Assembly (NCBI GenBank): GCA_910579145.1 | Contig: CAJTTQ010000006.1 | Coordinates: 39,516-67,559 of the forward strand | Length of the DNA stretch: 28,044 bases | Direction of reading: 5' to 3' | Origin: an uncultured Eubacterium sp. | GTDB lineage: Bacteria > Bacillota > Clostridia > Lachnospirales > Lachnospiraceae | Shown: in pieces, positions 7,642 to 14,446 of the stretch | Position numbering within the stretch: the stretch's first letter is position 1 | Layout: each line of letters begins with the position of its first letter | Made by a program: the position numbers and the translations under genes | Notes under the pieces: model-generated | What the model saw: the letters and a program-made list of their open reading frames with translations, nothing else | What the model was told of the DNA's origin: nothing | Database searches by the model: none

Positions 7642-8340
7642 ATGAGTTCATATGAAAAGGTAGAGCAGGTCTGCGGGCGTATCAGGGGTAAAGTCACAGA
7701 TATAGATTATGATCACACATTACGTTTTTTTAAAAAACGTGCAGAGAAATATAACGAAGAGAATCCATATGCGGTTACTATGTACCAGGATCACAATGCC
7801 GAGCTGGTTCAGAAGAGAAACCGAAGAGAAATGGAAGTGATCCTTCCACTATTGGTACTTGATGGCGAGTCAAAGGTTTTGGATATTGCTTGTGGTATTG
7901 GGCGCTGGTACGACGCGATCGGCCAGGAAATCGGAGAATACTGCGGAGTGGATTTTAGTGAGGAGTTGGTCAGGATAGCCCGAACAAGACATGAGCATAC
8001 GAAACATGTGGATTTTATTACGGGTTCGGCTACAGAGTTGGAGCGGGTTTTAGAAAAGAATGGTAAAGGTAAATACAACCGAATTTTAATGATGGGGATC
8101 TTGATGTATTTGAACGATTCAGATATTCGGAATGTGATGAATCAGATTGCCCATGTAGCAGGTAAAGATACCATTGTTTGTGTCAGGGAACCACTCGGAA
8201 TCAAACGGAGGCTGACCTTGAAGGATTTTTATTCAGAGGAACTGGAAAATGAATATAATGCAGTTTATCGGACGAGAGAAGAACTGATGAATATTTTTCG
8301 GGATACCTTGATCCATGACGGATTTTATTTAAAAAGTTGA
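7642..8340 (+). CDS. Class I SAM-dependent methyltransferase, C-terminus probably lost by frame break
   Basis: A 232-residue methyltransferase with VLDIACGIGRWYDAIG (SAM-binding motif I) near residue 80 and YCGVDFSEELVRIAR (motif II). The frame extends 16 codons upstream into the preceding gene, but AAGGAG eight bases before the ATG chosen here decides the start. The protein ends YLKS at a TGA. Immediately after, in another frame, the DNA encodes LNNRKETAQYYFIF and continues to a TAA at 8400-8402. That ending is what I expect for the C-terminal strand of this methyltransferase type. One extra A in the AAAAA run at 8331-8335 would restore it. The methyl acceptor is unknown; the operon suggests the phospho-compound or the glycan. 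Confidence 0.8.
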   Translation: MSSYEKVEQVCGRIRGKVTDIDYDHTLRFFKKRAEKYNEENPYAVTMYQDHNAELVQKRNRREMEVILPLLVLDGESKVLDIACGIGRWYDAIGQEIGEYCGVDFSEELVRIARTRHEHTKHVDFITGSATELERVLEKNGKGKYNRILMMGILMYLNDSDIRNVMNQIAHVAGKDTIVCVREPLGIKRRLTLKDFYSEELENEYNAVYRTREELMNIFRDTLIHDGFYLKS

Positions 8341-8402
8341 ATAACAGGAAGGAGACGGCACAGTATTATTTTATTTTTCAGAGAGGCAGGGATAATGATT
8401 AA
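8341..8402 (+). other. Out-of-frame C-terminal tail of the methyltransferase gene
   Basis: The 60 bases after the methyltransferase stop have coding character in a frame offset by one base: TTG AAT AAC AGG AAG GAG and so on give LNNRKETAQYYFIF and end at a TAA. The tail carries no start or ribosome-binding site of its own. It is best explained as the original 3' end of the gene, separated by loss of one base in an A tract. Confidence 0.65.
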
Positions 8403-8432
8403 GTTGAAAAACTTCCAAAACCGAAAAAAAAC

Positions 8433-8461
8433 TGGCAGACAAACTCAATTTGTGGTATACT
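8433..8461 (+). promoter_or_regulatory. Possible extended -10 promoter reading toward rfbF
   Basis: TATACT preceded by TGG is a good extended -10 element. The -35 at 17 bases (TGGCAG) is weak. It reads through the IS110 remnant toward the orphan cytidylyltransferase gene, for which no better promoter is visible. Candidate only. Confidence 0.35.
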
Positions 8462-8478
8462 ACATATGTCTTTTAAAA

Positions 8479-8495
8479 CCATGTGTTGCACATGG
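8479..8495. repeat. Short perfect inverted repeat at the end of the IS110 remnant
   Basis: CCATGTG TTG CACATGG is a 7-bp perfect inverted repeat with a 3-base loop, beyond the 3' end of the transposase remnant. It may belong to the element's non-coding end, or be a hairpin in the transcript reading toward rfbF. There is no T tract after it on the + strand. Confidence 0.4.
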
Positions 8496-8514
8496 AGGTT
8501 GAATGTTGAAAGGT

Positions 8515-8790
8515 CTATTCAGTAGCTGACTTGATTTTATATCCCTAAAACTGTACCACTAAGATTGCCTGTTCTACAGTGATTTCACAGTCTACAGGAA
8601 GAACATCACTTTTTTGGTAAAGTTCAGCATTGTATGGTTCCTTATTTTTCAACATGTAGTATGATGCTGTTAAAATGGATGGGCAAGGACAATCGTTTTG
8701 TAGGTGGTAACACCTTGTTTGTTGGTGGAAGCGATGCAGGCAACAACAAATGTCTTATGAACATCAATACCACAAAAGAATGGATACACA
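8515..8790 (-). mobile_element. Internally deleted IS110-family transposase remnant
   Basis: On the minus strand two fragments of one transposase are visible. The first reads VYPFFCGIDVHKTFVVAC, then TNKQGVTTYK; CGIDVHK is the opening of the DEDD RuvC-like domain of IS110 transposases. It runs into IVLAHP, which in full-length relatives lies further along, then stops. The second reads LKNKEPYNAELYQKSD, then EITVEQAI and a final GYKIKSATE, the C-terminal tail of Lachnospiraceae IS110 transposases as I recall them, with an in-frame stop inside. The whole catalytic middle is gone, so it cannot move by itself. It lies where the polysaccharide locus meets DNA of different base composition, and ends about 80 bases before the rfbF start. 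Confidence 0.75.
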
Positions 8791-8872
8791 ATTATAAAAA
8801 AGAAACCCAAGGCAGCTAACCTTTTTCATGGAGTTTTGTGTCTTGAGCGAAGCGAAAGGAATGGAGGAAAAA

Positions 8873-9655
8873 ATGAAAGCAGTGATTTTGGCGGGCGGTT
8901 TGGGGACGCGGATCTCGGAAGAGTCCCAGTGGAAACCGAAACCGATGATCGAGATTGGCGGAAAGCCGATCCTTTGGCATATCATGAAAGAATATTCCCA
9001 CTACGGCATCAATGAGTTTGTCATTTGCGCCGGATATAAGCAGCATGTGATCAAGGAATGGATTGCGGACTATTTTCTGCATAACAGCGATGTCACCTTT
9101 GATTTTACAAATGGAAAAAACGAAATGACGGTGCTGAGGAACCATTGTGAGCCGTGGAAGGTGACGGTGGCGGATACCGGCCTGCATACGATGACCGGAG
9201 GGCGGATCAAGCGCATCCAGCCGTATGTCGAAAATGAGACATTTATGATGACATATGGAGATGGTGTGTGCGATGTCGACATTGCGGCGCTCTTAAAGTT
9301 CCACAATGAACACGGAAAAACGGCGACGCTGACGACGGTCATGCTGGAGCAGCAAAAGGGTGTGCTGGATATCGATGGCGATAACGCCGTGAAATCGTTT
9401 CGGGAAAAGAATTTGTCTGACGGCATCCCGATCAATGCCGGCTATATGGTTTTGAATCCGGAGATATTTGATTACATCGAAGGTGATCAGACCGTATTTG
9501 AAAAAGAACCGTTGGAGCGTCTGGCGAAGAAGGGAGAGCTGATGTCGTTCCAGCACAGGGGATTCTGGCAGTGCATGGACAATAAGCGCGAGATGGAAGA
9601 GTTGGAGAAACTGTGGGTCAAGGGGAAGGCGCCTTGGAAAAAATGGGATGTGTAA
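8873..9655 (+). CDS. rfbF: Glucose-1-phosphate cytidylyltransferase
   Basis: A 260-residue protein, the usual length for RfbF, which makes CDP-glucose from CTP and glucose-1-phosphate for CDP-3,6-dideoxyhexose pathways. MKAVILAGGLGTRISEESQ is the nucleotide-binding loop; KPKPMIEIGGKPILWHIM follows, and the SEESQWKPKPM form is typical of RfbF rather than RmlA. TYGDGVCDVD carries the metal-binding Asp residues, and INAGYMVLNPEIFDYI and FWQCMDNKREMEELEKLW are further conserved blocks. The frame opens 15 codons earlier, but ATGGAGGAAAAA just before this ATG is the ribosome-binding site. No CDP-glucose 4,6-dehydratase (rfbG) or rfbH follows, so within this window the gene is an orphan next to an IS remnant. 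Confidence 0.92.
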   Translation: MKAVILAGGLGTRISEESQWKPKPMIEIGGKPILWHIMKEYSHYGINEFVICAGYKQHVIKEWIADYFLHNSDVTFDFTNGKNEMTVLRNHCEPWKVTVADTGLHTMTGGRIKRIQPYVENETFMMTYGDGVCDVDIAALLKFHNEHGKTATLTTVMLEQQKGVLDIDGDNAVKSFREKNLSDGIPINAGYMVLNPEIFDYIEGDQTVFEKEPLERLAKKGELMSFQHRGFWQCMDNKREMEELEKLWVKGKAPWKKWDV

Positions 9656-9664
9656 TTTGAATGG

Positions 9665-9692
9665 CCGGAGGATGGAGATGCCCATTCTCCGG
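9665..9692 (+). other. Stem-loop after rfbF without a T tract
   Basis: An 11-bp stem (CCGGAGGATGG paired with CCATTCTCCGG, one G-T pair) with a 6-base loop begins 10 bases after the rfbF stop. No run of T follows, so it is not a standard intrinsic terminator. It could be a weak terminator or an end-protecting hairpin. Confidence 0.6.
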
Positions 9693-9766
9693 TAATTAAG
9701 CGCTTGGCGAAGGAAAATCAAACCGTGCATGCGGACAAATAATCCGACGCAATATGCTCCATTTGC

Positions 9767-9775
9767 TGATATGAT
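9767..9775 (+). promoter_or_regulatory. Extended -10 element upstream of the XRE regulator
   Basis: TGATATGAT is a good extended -10 element 28 bases before the regulator ATG. No convincing -35 lies 16-18 bases upstream, so it is a candidate promoter only. Confidence 0.4.
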
Positions 9776-9803
9776 TTAAGAAAAACGGCAAAGGAGTATA
9801 CAT

Positions 9804-10145
9804 ATGAAAGTGAAACACCGTGGAGATAACATAGATGCGCTGATAGGCGGAAATGTAAAGAAGTTCCGTGAAATACTGGGGATGGAGAGAAAAGAGCTGG
9901 CGTCGCTGTTCCACATTACGGATGACGCGCTGTACCGGATCGAGAAAGGACAGACCGGGTTGTCCGGCATTTACGGTTATATTTTGGCAAACAGGCTGAA
10001 CTGTGACATGAACTTCATCTTTGGGAAAAACTCTGTGCCGCAGACGATCGATACGGAGGCCGCGGATGAGGACCATCGAAAAACAATGGCCAGGGTACTG
10101 AGATATTTTGCGGATCTTTTGGAGGAACAGGAAGAGTGGTTCTGA
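9804..10145 (+). CDS. Small XRE-family helix-turn-helix regulator
   Basis: A 113-residue protein with an N-terminal helix-turn-helix at residues ~14-70. GGNVKKFREILGMERKELASLF, helix-turn ITDDALYRIEKGQTGLSG and YGYILANRLNCDMNFIFG follow the XRE (lambda Cro/C1) pattern. The C-terminal 30 residues are acidic and helical and could serve in dimer formation. AAAGGAG upstream fixes the start. It sits between rfbF and the chemosensory cluster with about 115 bases before the next gene, which has its own promoter. It could regulate that promoter, whose start region holds a 7-bp inverted repeat, but no direct evidence links them. Confidence 0.82.
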   Translation: MKVKHRGDNIDALIGGNVKKFREILGMERKELASLFHITDDALYRIEKGQTGLSGIYGYILANRLNCDMNFIFGKNSVPQTIDTEAADEDHRKTMARVLRYFADLLEEQEEWF

Positions 10146-10162
10146 AGCAAAAAAACTCTTTA

Positions 10163-10191
10163 TTGCTAACAGGTGAAAAATGTGATAAAAT
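10163..10191 (+). promoter_or_regulatory. Sigma-A-type promoter for the Hpt/HD-GYP unit
   Basis: TTGCTA, a 17-base spacer and TAAAAT, with TGA before the -10 (extended), lie about 70 bases upstream of the Hpt gene. Both boxes and the spacing fit the housekeeping consensus. Confidence 0.7.
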
Positions 10192-10231
10192 AAGTCCTAA
10201 CGGACTTATCAGCGAGTTTTAGCAAAACTCG
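10191..10231 (+). promoter_or_regulatory. Two adjacent inverted repeats in the leader of the chemosensory cluster
   Basis: TAAGTCC TAAC GGACTTA (7-bp arms, 4-base loop) overlaps the expected transcription start. Five bases later CGAGTTTT AGC AAAACTCG (8-bp perfect arms, 3-base loop) follows. The first could be an operator or a 5'-end hairpin that protects the transcript, the second a leader hairpin. Neither is followed by a T tract, so attenuation is unlikely. Confidence 0.6.
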
Positions 10232-10259
10232 GTACGAAATAGAAAAGGAGAGATGACTC

Positions 10260-10619
10260 ATGGGTTTACTGGAAGAACTTGGTACGTTAGGCGTAAATAT
10301 CGAGGAGGGGACGAAGCGTTTGATGGGAAATGCGGCGCTTTATGAAAAAATGATGGGTACGTTCAACAAAATGATGGCGGAATCAGAGGTTCGGGCAGAA
10401 GACTTTGATTGTGAGGACTGTACGCCGCTGATCGAAAAGACGCATGCCATCAAGGGCGCTTCGGGGAATCTGTCCATTACACCTGTTTATGAGGCGTATA
10501 CGGAAATGGTAGCGCTGCTGCGTAAGGGGGAGCCGGCGAAGGCAAAAGAAGTATTTGAGAATGTTCTGCCGGTTCAGACGGAGATCATCGACTGCATCAA
10601 AAAATATAAAGGACAATAA
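10260..10619 (+). CDS. Stand-alone histidine phosphotransfer (Hpt) protein
   Basis: A 119-residue helical protein with the Hpt signature THAIKGASGNLS; His62 is the expected phosphorylation site. Hpt proteins carry phosphate between receiver domains in multistep phosphorelays. It heads the cluster and is followed 18 bases later by a REC-HD-GYP gene, its likely partner. The histidine kinase further on has no receiver domain of its own, so a relay through one of the cluster's REC domains is plausible but not shown. AAAAGGAGAG before the ATG is the ribosome-binding site. Confidence 0.88.
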   Translation: MGLLEELGTLGVNIEEGTKRLMGNAALYEKMMGTFNKMMAESEVRAEDFDCEDCTPLIEKTHAIKGASGNLSITPVYEAYTEMVALLRKGEPAKAKEVFENVLPVQTEIIDCIKKYKGQ

Positions 10620-10637
10620 TTTATTTGGGAGGGTTTC

Positions 10638-11699
10638 ATGGGTAACGATAAAACGATACTGATTGTTGACGACATTGAAGTAAACCGGGTCGTACTGGCA
10701 GAAGTGTTTAAAGATGAATATGAAATTTTGCAGGCAGACGGTGGGAAACGCGCGATCGAGATCATCAATGGTGGTACGGAGATTTCCGCGGTCCTGCTTG
10801 ATATGCTCATGCCGGATGTCAATGGTCTGGATGTTCTGAAAGCGATGAATGACAATGGGACGATCGAGAGTGTTCCGGTGTTTTTGATCACGGCGGCGGA
10901 CAGCGATGAGATGCTGATGGAAGCTTACGATATGGGGGCGATCGATGTGATCAGGAAGCCGTTTCTGACGCAGTTCCTCCGATGCCGGATCGGGAATGTG
11001 ATCGAGCTGTTCCGGCACAGGAATAAGCTGGAGGAGATCGTGGAAGAACAGGTCGAGCGTCTGAGCAGTATGAACCAGGCGATGGTTGAGACGCTTGCTA
11101 CGGTTATCGAGTTCCGGGACTGTGAAACCGGAGAACACGTAAAGAACATCAGCGGCCTGACGAGGATCCTTATGTCACAGGTCAGCCGGATGTTCCCCGA
11201 ATATGCCCTGTCGGGAGAGGAAATTGACAAGATTGCTACGTCAGCCATCCTTCATGATGTAGGTAAGATTTCGATACCGGATCAGATACTGAATAAGCCG
11301 GGAAGATTGACCGATGAAGAGTTTGACGTCATGAAGCAGCACACGGTGAGAGGATGCGAAATCCTAAAGAGTATCCCGCATATTTTAGAAAAAGGGCTCT
11401 ATCATTACAGTTATGACATTTGCCGGCATCACCATGAGAGATGGGATGGCAGGGGATATCCAGACCATCTGAGCGGTGATGAGATTTCCATTTGGGCGCA
11501 GGTCGTTTCCGTCGTAGATGTGTATGATGCGCTTACATCGGAACGTGTCTATAAAAAGGCCTTCAGCCATGAAAAGGCAGTCGAGATGATCGTGAACGGG
11601 GAATGCGGGGCGTTTAATCCAAAAGTACTTGAGGCATTCCATGCCTGCATGGATAAAATTAACAAGAGGAAAAGAACCGCAAATCAGGTATCTGAGTGA
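10638..11699 (+). CDS. REC-HD-GYP response regulator, probable c-di-GMP phosphodiesterase (first copy)
   Basis: A 353-residue response regulator. REC domain: residues 1-120, with acidic pocket Asp11/Asp12, phosphorylation site Asp55 (VLLDMLMPD) and Lys107 (RKPF). A helical linker (~125-150) leads to an HD-GYP domain with ETGEH (residues 163-167), HDVGKI (His206, Asp207, Lys210), KQHT (His235), HHHERWDGRGYP (264-275) and DVYDALTSERVYKKAF. All expected metal ligands and the GYP motif are present, so it should hydrolyse c-di-GMP when phosphorylated; that activity is known for the family and inferred here. The layout matches RpfG-type proteins. It shares a promoter with the Hpt gene; a new promoter follows it, so these two form a unit. 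Confidence 0.9.
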   Translation: MGNDKTILIVDDIEVNRVVLAEVFKDEYEILQADGGKRAIEIINGGTEISAVLLDMLMPDVNGLDVLKAMNDNGTIESVPVFLITAADSDEMLMEAYDMGAIDVIRKPFLTQFLRCRIGNVIELFRHRNKLEEIVEEQVERLSSMNQAMVETLATVIEFRDCETGEHVKNISGLTRILMSQVSRMFPEYALSGEEIDKIATSAILHDVGKISIPDQILNKPGRLTDEEFDVMKQHTVRGCEILKSIPHILEKGLYHYSYDICRHHHERWDGRGYPDHLSGDEISIWAQVVSVVDVYDALTSERVYKKAFSHEKAVEMIVNGECGAFNPKVLEAFHACMDKINKRKRTANQVSE

Positions 11700-11720
11700 T
11701 CAATTCGGCAGTAAATGCTC

Positions 11721-11749
11721 TTGACATTTTTAAACAAAGATGGTATCTT
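11721..11749 (+). promoter_or_regulatory. Sigma-A-type promoter inside the chemosensory cluster
   Basis: A perfect TTGACA, a 17-base spacer and TATCTT lie about 65 bases upstream of the second REC-HD-GYP gene. It divides the cluster into two transcription units, with everything from the second HD-GYP gene to the MCP probably depending on it. Confidence 0.75.
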
Positions 11750-11750
11750 A

Positions 11751-11784
11751 ACTATATGTGAACATATAGTATGTGTACGTATAG
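11751..11784 (+). promoter_or_regulatory. Operator-like palindrome and 15-bp tandem repeat at the transcription start
   Basis: ACTATATGT GA ACATATAGT is a perfect inverted repeat with 9-bp arms, starting one base after the -10 box. The same bases overlap a tandem 15-bp direct repeat, TATGTGAACATATAG then TATGTGTACGTATAG, with 13 of 15 positions equal; the second copy is itself nearly palindromic. This layout suits two adjacent dimer sites of a repressor acting at the start site. The regulator is not known; the small XRE gene upstream is one candidate. Confidence 0.65.
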
Positions 11785-11812
11785 TTTAATGTGGAAAAAG
11801 TAAGGAGAGAAC

Positions 11813-12904
11813 ATGGAAAGACAACATAGACAGCAAGTACTGATCGTTGATGACGAAGAGATCAACCGTACCGTGCTCAAAGAAATCTTCCGGATGGACT
11901 ACGATACGCTGGAGGCGGCAAACGGACAGGAAGCGATCTTACAGCTCAAGAACAATGAAGATATTATATTAGTTCTGCTGGATATCGTCATGCCGGTTCA
12001 GGACGGTTTTGAGGTTCTGGATTATATGAAAGAACAGCAGCTCATGAGCCAGATCCCGGTTATCCTCATAACGGGAGAGAGCGTCGTGGACAGCGAAGAC
12101 AGGGCGTATGCGTATGGGGTTGCGGATGTTATGCACAAACCGTTTTATCCGCATATTGTCAAACGAAGAAGCCGGAACATCATTAAACTTTACCAGAATA
12201 AACAGGAGATGGAAGTCCGGCTGCGGGTGCAGGAAAAAGCGATCAAGGCGAAAGAACAGGAAATCCGGGAAAATAACGAGTTTATGATTGACGCGCTCAG
12301 TTCGGTCGTAGAATTCAGGAGCGCGGAGACCGGAGAGCATGTGCGCCGGATCAAGTACTTTACCAGGATCATGTTAAAGTATCTGATGGCGTATTTCCCG
12401 AAATATAACCTGACGCAGAATCAGGTGGATCAGATCGCGAGGGCATCGGCTCTGCATGATATAGGAAAGATTGGAATTCCTGATTCGATCCTGCTCAAGC
12501 CGGGAAAGCTGACGCCGGAAGAGTTTGAAGTGATCAAAACCCACACGACGATCGGGTGTGATATATTAGCGAAGTTCCGCGACAGCCAGTCCAGTGAGTT
12601 TTACCGTTACTGTTACGAGATCTGCCGCCATCATCATGAGAGATGGGATGGAAACGGCTACCCGGATCATCTGGCGGGGGATGAGATCCCGATCAGCGCG
12701 CAGATCGTGGCCGTCGCCGACGTCTATGACGCGCTGGTGAGTCCCAGGGTTTACAAGAGTGTATACGCAAATAACATAGCGTTTGATATGATTATGAATG
12801 GTGAATGCGGTCAGTTTTCACCGGATGTATTGGAGTGTTTCGAACTTGCCAAGGTTGATTTCTTCAATATTGTAGAAGTCATAAAGATGTTTGATTTTAC
12901 GTAA
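11813..12904 (+). CDS. REC-HD-GYP response regulator, probable c-di-GMP phosphodiesterase (second copy)
   Basis: A 363-residue paralogue of the preceding regulator. REC: Asp13/Asp14 pocket, Asp57 (LLDIVMP) and Lys108 (HKPF). A long charged coiled-coil linker spans ~125-155. HD-GYP: ETGEH near 171-175, HDIGKI (His214, Asp215, Lys218), KTHT, HHHERWDGNGYP and DVYDALVSPRVYK. The catalytic motifs are complete. The longer linker (QNKQEMEVRLRVQEKAIKAK) is the main difference from the first copy, so signal coupling may differ. GTAAGGAGAG before the ATG is the ribosome-binding site. It is the first gene behind the internal promoter and its operator-like repeats. Confidence 0.9.
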   Translation: MERQHRQQVLIVDDEEINRTVLKEIFRMDYDTLEAANGQEAILQLKNNEDIILVLLDIVMPVQDGFEVLDYMKEQQLMSQIPVILITGESVVDSEDRAYAYGVADVMHKPFYPHIVKRRSRNIIKLYQNKQEMEVRLRVQEKAIKAKEQEIRENNEFMIDALSSVVEFRSAETGEHVRRIKYFTRIMLKYLMAYFPKYNLTQNQVDQIARASALHDIGKIGIPDSILLKPGKLTPEEFEVIKTHTTIGCDILAKFRDSQSSEFYRYCYEICRHHHERWDGNGYPDHLAGDEIPISAQIVAVADVYDALVSPRVYKSVYANNIAFDMIMNGECGQFSPDVLECFELAKVDFFNIVEVIKMFDFT

Positions 12905-12906
12905 TA

Positions 12907-12975
12907 TTTAAGACAGATCATTGGCAGTGGAAAAGACATGACGGTTTTTTTGCTGCCGATTTCTTTTGTCTTAAA
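12907..12975 (+). promoter_or_regulatory. Long inverted repeat whose right arm touches the histidine-kinase ribosome-binding site
   Basis: TTTAAGACA after the previous stop is perfectly complementary to TGTCTTAAA, which runs directly into the GGAGG of the next gene. Inside, GGCAG (12923-12927) pairs with CTGCC (12953-12957). A second copy of AAGACA (12933-12938) could compete for the same right arm. Folding could thus hide or expose the ribosome-binding site. This is read by eye and not computed. Confidence 0.5.
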
Positions 12976-12989
12976 GGAGGCGCGTGTGT

Positions 12990-14426
12990 ATGGAGGAACG
13001 GATCGGCCAGAGTAAGAGCGGCATATTTCTTATGGAAAAGGCATTGGAGATGGTGATGATCTTTGGGAAGGACGGAAAGATTTCCTATGCCAATGCCGCG
13101 GCGAAGAGCAAGTTGGAATACGGTGAAGAATTGTGCGGGAAATACATCAGTGATGTGTTTCCAAATACATTCCAGATTTCAGGAGCTGGATTTGAAACGG
13201 AGTGCGCGTTTGGGGAAGAGACACACAATCTTGTGGCGTACCGCAAAAAGCTTACCTGTTTTCCGGTAGAGGCGAGACTGATCCCAAGCGGTGACGGCTC
13301 GGATGAATACATATGTATGGCGAATGATATTTTGGAAAAAGAGTATTTGAGCCGGGAGGTAGAACAGGTCAGGCAGGAGGCGCAGGAGGCGATGAAGGTC
13401 AAGTCCGAGTTCGTCGCGAACGTCACCCATGAGCTGAGGACTCCCGTAAACGGTATACTCGGAAACGCCAGGGAACTGCTGGACGAGGAGCAGAATGAAA
13501 AAAATGAGAAGTCGCTGCGCCTGATCGAGAGGTGCTGCGGTGACATGAATAAGATCATCAACAACATTTTGGACTTTTCCAAGCTGGAGGCCGGAAAGTT
13601 CACGTTGGAGATCAGGGAATTTGATTTTCGGAACATGATGGATTACGTAAAAGGAAATCATATCAATAAAATTACCGAAAAAGGACTGGAGTTTTTTATG
13701 ACGATCTCGCCGCAGATCCCGGAACGTGTCATCGGCGACGAACTGCGGATCGTGCAGATTTTGAACAATCTGCTGTCTAACGCGCAGAAATTCACTTCGA
13801 TCGGGAAGATCACAGTCGAAGTCGTGCGCACGGCGCGGATCAATGACCGGATCGAGTTGTTCTTTCTTGTCAAAGATTCGGGGATCGGCATTGATGACGA
13901 AGACAGGGATAAATTGTTCCAGAGTTTTTCACAGGTTGACGCTTCGATCTCGAGAAAATACGGCGGCACCGGTCTGGGACTGAACATATGCAAGCAGCTT
14001 GTCGAGATGATGGGCGGAAGGATCGAGGTAGAGAGTGAAAAGAACCGGGGAAGTACATTTTCTTTTTCTATCTGGGTCGGCCTTACCGAAGAGGATCAAA
14101 AAAGTCCGGCGGTAGATGAGGAAATGTCGATGCTGGCGGCCACACCGATGACCGCTTCCGAAGAAGAGGACGGCCAGGATGCGGTGCGTACATTCGGGAC
14201 ACCCGAAAACACGGAGAATTTGAAGAAAGTATTGTCAAAACTCATTCTCTGCGTGGAGATGGAAAATTGGGAAAAAGCTGAAATGTTCATGGAAACGGTG
14301 AGACAGCTCACCGAAGAGGCGCCGCACGAGGTGAAGAGAAAAGTCTTGCGATTGAAAATGGCGATCCAGAAAGAGAATTATGAAAAGATAACGAGTGAGT
14401 TTGATGAGTTGAATCAACTTTTATGA
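12990..14426 (+). CDS. PAS-domain histidine kinase with C-terminal helical extension
   Basis: A 478-residue kinase with no transmembrane segment, so cytoplasmic. A PAS-like domain covers residues ~12-115, then a short coiled coil, then HisKA with FVANVTHELRTPVNG (His147). The ATPase domain shows NNLLSNAQKF (N box), VKDSGIGID (G1), FQSFSQVD (F box) and YGGTGLGLN (G2). After residue ~365 come an acidic linker and a ~70-residue helical tail (LKKVLSKLILCVEMENWEKA). The tail has no receiver domain and no Hpt His motif; it may be a docking or degenerate Hpt-like bundle. A GTG two codons earlier is too close to GGAGG; this ATG is 9 bases away and preferred. The adjacent REC-HD-GYP proteins are the likely targets. 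A PAS ligand cannot be named. Confidence 0.88.
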   Translation: MEERIGQSKSGIFLMEKALEMVMIFGKDGKISYANAAAKSKLEYGEELCGKYISDVFPNTFQISGAGFETECAFGEETHNLVAYRKKLTCFPVEARLIPSGDGSDEYICMANDILEKEYLSREVEQVRQEAQEAMKVKSEFVANVTHELRTPVNGILGNARELLDEEQNEKNEKSLRLIERCCGDMNKIINNILDFSKLEAGKFTLEIREFDFRNMMDYVKGNHINKITEKGLEFFMTISPQIPERVIGDELRIVQILNNLLSNAQKFTSIGKITVEVVRTARINDRIELFFLVKDSGIGIDDEDRDKLFQSFSQVDASISRKYGGTGLGLNICKQLVEMMGGRIEVESEKNRGSTFSFSIWVGLTEEDQKSPAVDEEMSMLAATPMTASEEEDGQDAVRTFGTPENTENLKKVLSKLILCVEMENWEKAEMFMETVRQLTEEAPHEVKRKVLRLKMAIQKENYEKITSEFDELNQLL

Positions 14427-14446
14427 CGGTGAAAAGAGGTGAGGGC

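Noticed and set aside
8634..8819. 61-codon + frame in the gap before rfbF
   Set aside because: It is antisense to the IS110 transposase remnant and shows no domain or ribosome-binding site.
10192..10259. c-di-GMP riboswitch in the leader of the Hpt/HD-GYP unit
   Set aside because: The context invites it, but the conserved GEMM sequence elements are not present; only two simple hairpins are seen.
10383..11138. Long open frame of 251 codons on the minus strand
   Set aside because: It lies opposite the Hpt and first REC-HD-GYP genes, has no ribosome-binding site and no recognisable domain; it mirrors the codon structure of the real genes.
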